From positions 4,243,935 through 4,307,934 of the forward strand of contig CM057165.1 of assembly GCA_029962745.1 (NCBI GenBank): DNA of 64,000 bases. Reading direction: 5' to 3'. The notes beneath the pieces were generated by a model. That model had not been told where the DNA came from, ran no database searches, and was given only the letters and a program-made list of their open reading frames with translations. The stretch comes from Echinometra lucunter (taxonomy: Eukaryota > Echinodermata > Echinoidea > Camarodonta > Echinometridae). A program made the translations under genes and the position numbers. How positions within the stretch are numbered: the stretch's first letter is position 1; each line of letters opens with the position of its first letter. Positions 11,120-23,100 of the stretch are shown one piece after another.

Positions 11120-14100
11120 GTGAGTAATTCATCCGCCCCCGGAGCTACCCGGCTCCGATGTCATGTCAGTTGTGCTGTAGCCTACAGGATGGTATTCTCG
11201 TTTGGAATTTCTTTTGTAAAAATTATAACAATTCTTAGTGATAACGATGATGATGATGATGATGATGATGATGACGATGATAGTGATGATTTTGATGATG
11301 TTGATGATAATGTTGATGATGTGTTGGTGATCATGTCAGCATGATGATGATGATGAATAAAGATGTGCCAAAAACTTATGTGTTAGATCTAACTTACATA
11401 AATTTGTTTGGAAATAGCATTCACTATTTGTTCACTAACAGAATTGAATAGATATATTGAAAAAGAAAAAAGAGAAGAAGAAGGAGGAGGAGGAGGAGGA
11501 GGAGGAGGAGGAGGAGGAGGAGGAGGAGGAGAAGATGACGACTAGAGTAATTGCTAGACTAGATTCTGAAGTATTCACTAGAGCCCACACTACACTACAG
11601 GAAAGTTTGTCATCAGAAAAACACTTGTCAAGAGTTTAGTGCAAAAAATGGAAGTTAGGAATAAAAAATTTCAAATCACTTGTGATGATCTGCCTAATAA
11701 CCACTTTCACACCAAACAAATATAATGGAATAAAAGTGTTTTTTTGAAAAAAACGCTTTGGTATGAACACTCGGCAAAGCGTCATATTTGAAAACGAATC
11801 AATATTCCGCAATCTAAGTGTGAGGTCTATCACAAGGTTTTGAGGTGTTTTGAAGACGGAATATTCCAAATATGACACTTTATTTTTTGGTATGTACAGA
11901 AAAAAGGAAATAAAGTGGAATGAAATGTCAAAGGTCAACCAGGTGCCACCAAAAACCTGGAAAATGCGGGAAACGAGTGAAAGCGTGGGTATCTTCGATC
12001 GCAGCGCTAGCGAGCTGCATGGATCGGCATGGCAGTGCAGCGTACGTTCGACGCTACTAGGCTGCATGGACGCGAATCATGTATGAAGAAACAAACGCGT
12101 TAGCATTCGTACATGAGTTTAAAAATTGAGTGAAAGCGCGGGTATCTTCGATCGCAGCGCTAGCGAGCTGCATGGATCGGCATGGCAGTGCAGCGTACGT
12201 TCGACGCTACTAGCTGCATGGACGCGAATCATGTATGAAGAAACAAACGCGTTAGCATTCGTACATGAGTTAAAAATTAAACTATACATACAAATAAAAA
12301 AAATAATTATTCAGTAAATTTTGACAATTGCAATAAGTTTAATAATTATACATTTTAGTCTGAATAACTGATTTGTTTTGTACATATATCAAATAAACAA
12401 AAAAATTATACAGCTAGAGATAGCAAAATGCATGGTGGGTAATGACGTATTTCCGCACTCTCTCACACCGTAATATTACGCTTTCGCTCAAAACGGACTT
12501 CATTGGTTCAGTGTGAACAGAAACCAGAAGCGTTTTGGAAGCGTTTGAAAGTGAAGCGTCAATGAAAGAGATAACGGCAATGGATATTCCGTTTCGGCAG
12601 TGTGAACAGTATAAAACAGTGCAGAAAATTCACCCAATGCCATAAAAGATCTATGATCGACAGTACAAGGTCATAGTCATCTGTCCAATTAAAGATGAAA
12701 GGGACATTATAACTAACAAGTTACATACATAGCAAAAGACATTGTAAGTAATGAAACAATCAAACCCTAGACAGTCGACCCAGACCCAGTGGACAGCCCA
12801 ACCCCTGACAACCTGTCCCTGCCCTGGACAACGTGACAGGGTCAATTTGTCCAGGGTGGAATGCTTTTGTTGGGCCGGACTGCTCACACACTTATTTCTC
12901 ATGATTTCTTGCACAATAGTGGCAGCGTGTTTATAAAGTTTTTTGCTTTTCTTGCTGTCTCCTCTATCTTATGCTTTATATACTTTGAATATATGTATTT
13001 TAAACTATATGTTGGAAATAAATGAATTGACCTTGAATTGAATTGAAAAAATTCCCTCATTTTTAGGATAAATTGTCATTTAAAAGTGGTTACCGGGGTA
13101 ATCATGATGGAATAAAATTTTCATTTCTCAGGAAACATTGTACTGGAAAGAATGTAATTATAGTGAGCTTTGTATTTCAATGTAACCTTTGTCTCCCTCA
13201 GTGTTTTTTTTTTTTTTTTGTATTTACTATAACGGAACATAAAATTGAAATCTCTTGTTTAGATGAGGGAATTACATCTTCATGCGCAGATCAAATTAAA
13301 CTCTATGAAATAGAATTCTGCTGTGATAGGATGTGGGTTATCAAACAAGCAAACACATTATGCACCATTAGACTGTAACATTTCACAATAGTACCAGTAC
13401 AGTGTTTCCTGAAACATGAAATGATTTATTTTTCCCCTCCTGTGATATGACCGGTCCTTCATCAAAATATATCCCATTGTGCAAGGGAAAAACTACCTTC
13501 TGGTTTGACTCTCAAAAAGTCCGCAAATGCCATGTTTCCTGTCACGACTGTATTTGTGTTATTATATTACCAACTTACATGAAAATTAATCCTAAAATGA
13601 GGGAATTTATTTCATGAATATTAGAAAAAAGTGTAGCGAGCTGTCAGGGTGAAGGCCCCACCCTGGACAACTTGATCATGCCAAGTTGTTCAGGGAGGTG
13701 GGGTGAGTGGTCGAGGGTCGGGCTGTTCTCTAGGCCTCATACATGTATATCAATAAAGTTCAAGTATCAACAAATTTGGCTAAGTTGGCATGCGTTAGGG
13801 CAAGAATTACAAGGCCAATTGTTCAGCTAAATTTGATTTTATGTTTCTTTTTACTTAGATTGGAAACATATCGTGAAAATAGGTGCTATTGACTGTGCAG
13901 ACAAGAAAACACTGATGTATGCAGAGCCATGATGTACATGGCTATCGTCTATGAAGGTAGGATGTGGCAGTAGTAATGTATCACACTACAAGTCAATACT
14001 TTTACAGCTAATGTTTTACTTCCAGATCCACGGATGCTGTGCTAAGTGCATTGAAATTGGACCATATGGTGATTGTGTGCCCTACATGCGGCTAGCCAAT

Positions 14101-17100
14101 AGTCTCTTAATTTTCATTGGGTGCTTAAAATATACATGTACAGGGTATATTTATATGATTATTTGAGACCCTCCTCTACGATATCACTGCACACTTCATT
14201 CTGTTACAGGGAGGTGAATAATNNNNNNNNNNNNNNNNNNNNNNNNNNNNNNNNNNNNNNNNNNNNNNNNNNNNNNNNNNNNNNNNNNNNNNNNNNNNNN
14301 NNNNNNNNNNNNNNNNNNNNNNNNNNNNNNNNNNNNNNNNNNNNNNNNNNNNNNNNNNNNNNNNNNNNNNNNNNNNNNNNNNNNNNNNNNNNNNNNNNNN
14401 NNNNNNNNNNNNNNNNNNNNNNNNNNNNNNNNNNNNNNNNNNNNNNNNNNNNNNNNNNNNNNNNNNNNNNNNNNNNNNNNNNNNNNNNNNNNNNNNNNNN
14501 NNNNNNNNNNNNNNNNNNNNNNNNNNNNNNNNNNNNNNNNNNNNNNNNNNNNNNNNNNNNNNNNNNNNNNNNNNNNNNNNNNNNNNNNNNNNNNNNNNNN
14601 NNNNNNNNNNNNNNNNNNNNNNNNNNNNNNNNNNNNNNNNNNNNNNNNNNNNNNNNNNNNNNNNNNNNNNNNNNNNNNNNNNNNNNNNNNNNNNNNNNNN
14701 NNNNNNNNNNNNNNNNNNNNNNGAAGGAGAAGGTAAGGAGGAGAAACAGAAAGAGAAAGAGGAGGAGGAGAGGGAGGAGAAGGAAAAGAAGAAGAAGAAG
14801 AAGAATGGGAAAAAAGAGTAGTATTTCAAGTTGCAAATACATGTACATTGTAGCTGATGAGTTGTGCATGTACATATATACATCTATGTATTTTTATACC
14901 TCTATTTGTTTTATTATTCTAATATTCATTTTGATGTTACATTTCTTATTGTCATTTCATACCCACAGTGTTTTTATCCTTTCACCAAAGCGGATAACAT
15001 GACGGGGGCCAAACTGTACAGAGGTAAGAACGCTGATGTACTTGTGTTATTATTCTTCTAATTATATTTACGTACTGCAGGCCGTATCAATTTTAGAGAT
15101 GACTGCATTTATGTTACATTGCATTCACAGGGTATGACTTCTAAACAAAGTTTTCCATGATGTAAAAAAAACAAACAAACAAACAAACATGTAGTGCTAT
15201 TTGTTTGTGTACACTCAATTCTATTAGTAATTATTCTAAAGTTGAACAAAGTTCTCAGTAGGAGTGATTTAATATGCATTACTAGAAAATCAATTCAGTT
15301 AATGAATATTTGATGAATATTTGGTGCTGAGTTATTGAAAGCAGAGTGGGGAGGTAGCATTGACTGTGACCTCCAGTTTTTAATCCTTCAATGAGCTTTG
15401 GCAATCAAGAGATTAGTGTCTACCCCCATGTGACCTTTACCCCACCCCACTCATTTATGGGATTAACACTAATTCATTCAGTTTTGTTTTGATTTTTTTC
15501 TACAGTCCCCTTGAGAGCTTTTATGGAGGAATGCACGTATTATTGTAAAACAAAAGTTGTCATTATCATATGAGTGTTCATAGCCATATGCTCGCTAGAA
15601 TAATGCTGGCATTTGCTAGTGATATCCAGTGTCACAACAGATGTTTTTTTTTTTTTTCATTTGTATTATATGTATATTGATATTACACATATGTATATTG
15701 ATATTACAATATAAATCTTTGTGGGTTTTGGCTCTGAAATTACATGTATTGTATGCTGTTTCCAGTATAGGCCATTTTAGCAATATGTTTGTTGGGGGGG
15801 GAGTGAAGGGGAGGGGGAGGGGTAATTGTGCATCCATTATCTGCATTTAATGGATAAAATTTAAAATCTAACTTTATGTATTATATAAATGCTAATTATC
15901 TTCTTTGTCGTATGTCAGTCTAAAATGAATTTGGAAATTTCATCCAACCTAGCTTTTTTTTTTTGAAGGTGCCTGTATATTTCTTGAGCATACCAATGTC
16001 AATTCAAGTTGTCATTATGTCAGTTCAGGTGATCATTTTGGAAGTTCAATGAAAAAAATATCTAAAGAAAATCTCATAAACCTATTACTTTTTTTTGTTG
16101 TTGTTTCGTTTTTGCTACAAAGCTGTCACCCTCCTTCCTCTATATTATCTTTATAATGTAATTTACTCTTTTTTTTCTTCTTCAAAATTTATTTGTGTTT
16201 TATTGTTGTAGGTGGAAGAGATGTGAGGACCATGAGAGAATTTGTGGCAGCCCAGATTGAGGAGGAAGCAAAGAAACCGCATCGTCTGAAACCCTGGCCT
16301 GATCTCCAACCAGCAGAGTAAGTTTTCTTCCTTAACCCATGGGCTACGGGACCCGGATGCCCCTTAATCTACATGTATGGGAATATGATAATTCAGCAGT
16401 CAATGGGTTAAATCTTAATGTTCAGTCTCACAAAGGATACTGCAGCATCAAAATATAGTCACATAAGCAACTAAGCAGAAAAGTAGTGTGCTTCCTATTC
16501 CTGTGCTAGTAACACATGCATTGAGCACGTATACTTCAGGTGCGTTCAGATATGTGACTTTGTGCAGCCACATATGCTAATGAACACACATTAACATGTC
16601 AACTCTCAAATAAGAGAGAACTTTGTAAAAACTTGCGCGAACTATGCCATGATAACATTTTTTGTGCTAACTTTTAGGAATTTGATTGGTGCGCATTTTT
16701 TTTTTTTTTTTTCCAGCCAGGCAGCAAACAAAAATGTGTCCTGTCTCAGCGACATTTTTTGTCGCCTCATACTCCATAGGCTTGTACACAAAAAATGTGG
16801 TGGCATAATGTGGCGGTACAAAGTCGCATCATATCTGAACGCATCTTTAGGGCCTTTGTTAATAATGATAACAATTTTAATTTCTAAAATGCCTTTTCAA
16901 ACTTAGATGCAAAATGCATCAAACAGAGAGACACACAAAGAAATTGTAAAAAAGTATGATGTAAATGCTGTGCAACTATCCTTTTCACCTCTGAACTCGG
17001 CAAGAGTTCCATATGTACCCCCCACTAAAATTGAAAAAAAATATAAGGATATGACTTGGAATGATAGGTCTAATCATAATATCAAATACTGAGCATGGAA

Positions 17101-20100
17101 AAATGCTATAAATCAAGAAATATGGGTTTATTCTGTCAGAATTAAGAGCTTACCCGTAAACTGTGCATTTCACATAGACATTGATTTATTTAGTCAGAAA
17201 AATAAGAGCAATGCATCCTGGGAGTGAGACTAATCACGACTTCCGGCTTATAATCATTATGAGACCCAACACTTTCAGCGATATCTCGCTAGCTCGATAG
17301 GTAAGGCGATGGTCTTGAGAGGTAGATGTCCCGGGTTCGAGTCACGTCGGCAGGCATGGTAAGTCAACAAAAAACAAAGAGTTGAGAAGAAAACAGTGGA
17401 AAATACGGTGTCTCTGAACTTCATTTTTTTTTTTTTGGCGGGGGGTACATATGGAACTCTTTCCCTGAACTCCATTTATTTGCACATAATTACCATTGTA
17501 TACTATGTCATGTCTGAATAAGGCTGAAGATTCAAAACAAAAAGCTCTTTGATTAAATGATATATGACACAAAAGACGATAAAAAATACATTGGATATCT
17601 CCTTATTTCATTTCTTGTAACTGTACAGAGCATCATGGGTAGGCGACTTTTTTTCTCATCACCCTTATCATCAGTTCCTGGTGGTTGTCTTTCAAGGTGC
17701 TGACAACTTTATGGGAAAAGAGGTGAGAAATTGTGTCTTAAAGAGGCCAACAAATGGGAAATCATGGGGAAAACAAATTTGCAAAAGGCTTGTTTACTTG
17801 TACACTATAATCCGTCCGTTATGCAAGCCCGTCGTACTAATGCGAGAACAGTTCGGACAGCATGAAGTTTACCAAACTCAATCTAGTCATACACTTCGGG
17901 TTCTTACATTTCTCAACAACTCTAAGTGTTTAGACTCTTAACGGGTCTCATCGTGTTCACTCGAAGAAACGTCGTGTATAATGCTCCAACATTTCAAAAT
18001 ACAAAATATAGTTTACTTCTGGTTTGTTAGTCTAGCCATTAAACTTCATTGCCTTTCCCCGACACGTCGTCGCCGCGGATTACGTAACACCCCTTAGGCT
18101 CTCCCAGGGAGCTGGCCATGTAATTGTTTTTCCATATGACTAGCTGTTTATTAGCTTTTTCGTTGTGCGAAATCTGAAACACGTACGGCAATAAATCACA
18201 GTTGTTTAGAATGGATTATCCCTTTTCTTGAAACTCGAGCGGCCGACTACATTCCCCCTTTCTCATCCGAGATCACCCTGCCTTTCCCCATGATTTCTCA
18301 TTTTCTATCCCCTTTGAATATAGTATGTAGTACCCTTTTATTTCTTTCAGAGGTCTAAACAGACCTGTTTACTAATGTTTTCAAATTCATGCACATTTCT
18401 CTCCAGAACCCTTGGTTACTAACTATTCAGTTCACCTTTTATGCATGATGGCATCCGAATAGAAGGAATCTAGTTTGCATTCTTTAGTAATTGCTAGGTT
18501 GGGCAAGTCTGACAAGCTTCTCAGATGTCAAGGGAAACTTGTGTTCAACAAGTGTGCGTGAAATTAGTGAACAGTTCTATTCATTGTTCAAATGGAGCAT
18601 GTATTATGTAACAATAGATATGTAAGAATTTGGGTCCTACTTATAAGAAAAATAAAACTAACTTACCGTTCCTGAATTCCTCTTTGATGAAGGCGTAGTC
18701 AAACACATTTAATGGATTCTCCATGAACAAGATACATGTGAAATATAGGTGGTGAATTACGATGTCACAATGAAGAACGACCCCGCCCACAAGGTCTCAA
18801 CGAAACGTGTTGTGATTAGGGTACAGCGTGATGTTCTCCAGTAGAAATTACACAATCCCACTTGGATAACACAAGTGATCGATATATATTTACTGATGTT
18901 GAAATCAAAAGGATGAAAATGAAGAACTTGAAATGCTGATGATGTAAACTATAGCTGAAATAAATCCAGAGTATGATATTCCACACAAATGTTGGGAAGC
19001 TATTTTCTGTGTTGACAACTGATCGACTAGTAGAAATTGTACGTGTCTATACTATGTGAAGACTTTCTACTGAGTGTATTGAAGTGTAAGGATTAACCAT
19101 GAGGTTGCTCCCAGCTTGACTTCTGACTGGGTAGTAGTTGCTAAGTGAGAAAAACATCCACTTAGAATAAACAGCAGCTAAGCATTCCTTGGCTGTTTAC
19201 ATAAATGAATTCCTGGCTGCTGTGTGAACATCTTGAATGATGATTGGGCTAGTAGGTGCACCAAAAAAATCAAGTCGAAAAGGCAAACTGAGAAGTGTTC
19301 TAACAGAAGAATTGATTAAGTAGTAAACCAGCTGTCTTGGCATGATTAAAGTAAACACAGTTGTGATCGAGCTCTGATCATGTTCAGATTACTGTTTGAT
19401 GAATAAAAAGCCCACTAGAGACATGTTTTTTCTGCCTGGACACAATATGGATACTAGAGCACATTTAAAAATACATGTACATGTAGTAATGTTTCTGTGA
19501 ATGTTAGAAAACTTATCATTAAAAATTTGAAGAAAAAGAAACTGTTTCAGCCACTATGAAGAGAAAGCTACTGTTCATGTAGATAAATAGTAATAATTAC
19601 ATTCAAATTTATTCAAATAATCCTTAAGGTCATAGTTTACATTAAAGTTAGAGAAGTAATTTAAAAAGATATATCTAAAGCATTATAACCAACCAAACAA
19701 TGTTGCTTCTCATTACACTGTAAACTGATTTTTCAACATGTATTTTCAAAAGAAAAAAAATTGTGAAAAACAGCATTGATGGAGACTTTGATGATCTTAA
19801 TATAATGATGAATTGACCTCATTGGGATGTTGAAAATGCACATTTCTTACAAGTTTCAATCTTTTCTTTCTTATTTCTTTCTAGATAATCTTGGATATTT
19901 CAAACCATGAGGGAGTAGAGGCAAGGTGGATGAGAAAAGCTGATAACCCTTTAATCCAGAAATGGGGTGTGGACTCGTTCCCCTCAGCGTACATCATTGA
20001 CCGTTCAGGAGTCCCTACAAAGATTGTTGGGTAAGCTTTACAAATGCTTGAAGACATAACATGCCTGCCGCACACTGTACAATCTGTCTTCAGTCTGATT

Positions 20101-23100
20101 CTGGGAAATTTGTTATAACATGTGATAGGCATATTCAGTCATGCAATTTTATCAATAATCAAAGTTCTGAGTAGTCTTGTAAATACTAAAATGAAAATTC
20201 TGGGCTATTGCCATCCTCCTTTTAGAAGAAAAAGCTGAGTCAGTTCTGAATCGTAGTGACGTCGTTACCGTTGTATTAGCCTTGCAATTGGCTATGCTTT
20301 GGAACCAGTTCGGCTTTTACTCAGGCTACTAGAAGGCTTGCGTTAAACTTAAATTTCAGTTTTGGTTTTCTGTTCATTATCCAGAAGCTCGGTTGGGATA
20401 ATTTCACTTGTCTAACTTTCACATATAATGCAAAATGCTGTTTTTTCCTAATTCATATAATGTGCAGTGCACTTTTTTGCATGTCAGAGAGGGCATATTC
20501 TCACACTGAATATTAGAGTGTGATATGAGATATTGGTAGAAGCCTAGCTTCATGTGGTATTCAGCAATTGTAGATTATGCGGTCCACTGAAATTACATGT
20601 ATATGTTTGGTATTTGCCTAGTAAGTGGTAAGTTGCGCTGATAATAAGTAATTTATGGAAAGATAGTAAGTCAGAAGGAAAAATGACTTTTGGAGTTAAT
20701 TCATATTTTTATATTATTTTGTAAATTCTTATAAAAGTGGTGGTTCATGGTTAGATTTGGGGGTAAGGAGCTTTCCCAGTTGTCCACAATGCTCATGATA
20801 ACAAGTGATTGCGATCATGTTTTCATGTACTCTCCAATTTTTCTCTTTTATTTGGTGCTGTATTCAGGTCTGACAGGGCTAGCTTCAGTTCAGCCATTAA
20901 GAAACACATCAAAGAAAATTTCAGGAAAGAGCCCCCAGTCCAGCAAATCCCTGATGATACCAACCGTTACCGTGGTGATGAGATGCTGGAGAAGGAGCAC
21001 CTCTTAGGACCAGGAGGAGCAGAAGGGAAAGGAATGAAGAGCGAGGGCGACAACATCGATAGCGACTTCGATGGGAGAGATGTGGACGAAGATGGAAACT
21101 TAGAGGTGAAGGAGAAATGGAAAGAAGAGAAGAAACAGGAGGAGAAGGAAAAGGAGATGGGGCTTAGTCTTCTTTTGAGACCTGGCGACAAAGGATTTGT
21201 GGAGATGAATAAGGAGAAAGGAGGAGGAGACAAGGATGGAGGGAATGCTGGAGAAGAGAAAGAAGGAGCAGGAGGAGCGGATGCAGGAGGAGAGAAGGAA
21301 GAGGAAGGCGTGGGGATTCTCCGGGAGGAGGTTGGAGGCGTGGGAGCAGGGGTGGGTCTTGATGAAGTAGGAGATGAGGAAGGATTAGAAGGGGATGATG
21401 GAGACAAAGGAAGGGCTGATGAAGAAGAAGAAGGAGAAGAGCAGAAAATGATGTGGGATAGAGTGATAGAGAAGAACAAGGAGAAAGCACTGCAGAAGAA
21501 ATCCAATGTTAGGATGACAGATCAGAGACCTAGTGAGTGGTGAGTGTGACCTACAGTCAAACTTGCTTTAGAAACCACCTGTCTCTAAAGATTACAATTT
21601 TTGTTTCTCTTGAATATTTTTTCCCATTGAAATGCATATTCAAGGAACCTGTAAAGACCACATGCTCATAAAGACTGCTTTTCTTGTTTTCCATGGGCGG
21701 TCTTCATATGTAGTTTTTAATGTATATTGCTTTATTCTTTTGTATATATTCTTTTTTCTTTGAGAATATTATGCAGAGAAAATACCAACAAGAAATTACC
21801 ACCAGCGAGCCCCTAGTCAAATAATTGTGAAGGTATTTGAAAGAAGATGAAAAGTTCGACGATTTAAGAAAATTATCCTTGACATCATGAAGGCATATGA
21901 TCAGTTAGTCGCCAAGAAAATCCTCGTTGACACAGCACACATTATATCTGAAAGCATAGATGTCGTAATTAGAGGAGTGATCTTGAAGGAATTTCTTTCC
22001 TCCTTCACCACCCCTTTTAACCTTGTTCTTATAACCTCTTGGACTGATTTTATCACTTTTTTTCTTCAAAAGTTGAGAACTGTGGACATGTTCATGAGAA
22101 AGATCATGTAAAATTGCTTCTTGAGAGGACAGATACTGCTACTGTTTAATTTGAATTGTGCAGTTTAGAAAAATGGTTAAACTGATGGAAGTCCAATGAT
22201 GTGCAACAAGGAGAGTTTTATCCCATTAAGCTCGTTTAACTTTATAACAAGTGTAAAATGACCCATGTTTGGAAAATCATGACATACAAGGAAAATCTTT
22301 ATCACATGATGCCTAACGTAAGTATATGATCCATGCTTTCCATTATATTTTCTTTCTTTTTTTCTTCTCCCTCTTCCTCACTCTGTTCTTCTTTCTTCTT
22401 TTTCTTCTTCTTCTTCTCCTTCTTCTTATACTTCTTTTTCTTCTATTTTTTTTCTTTTTCTTTTTCTTCTTCTTCTTCTAGTTTTTTTTATTCTCCTGTT
22501 TTCCCTTCTCTCTCTCTCTGTCCTTTCTCTTCTCATTGATATTTTATATATTATAAATTGTTAATTCTTTAATGTTTCTGTGTATTCTATTAGATAAATG
22601 GATTTTAGATAAATGGATTTTATTATTTTTTCACGTCTTGCAGTTTAACAACTGAAATGAACATGAATTACAATTCAAAACATTGAATTATTTGTGTTAT
22701 CTTTATATGTACCATGTACCAATCCAACTTTGAAGCTGCAATAAAGAATGAATAATCAAATTGTCCCATTAAATACTTAGCTTCTGTATGTTTTTTTCAT
22801 AATACTTGTGATCCAATATGATTTCTATTTCTGTGCATATCTTAGGCCCAAGGTTTACATGCTTGATCTGGAGTCAGCTATCCAGTACTCTCTACGACAG
22901 GAGGTGTCCCTTCGTAGTCACATCAAAGGAGATGATCTCAAGGCTCTTACAAACTATGTTGGTGTCCTTAGCAAGGTAAGTGTTACCCAAAGAAATTAAA
23001 TGCAGTTTGTCTGTAGGTATTGCACCATAGATATACCTCAGTTAAAGTTCAAGTTCAGACACAAATTTATTTCCAGAAAATGAATTTAAAAATGATAGAA

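Noticed and set aside
13951..14166. Cys-containing frame (HGCCAKCIEIG) as an extra QSOX exon
   Set aside because: Exons 2 and 3 join directly in the conserved fold, leaving no room for it, and it does not resemble the family.
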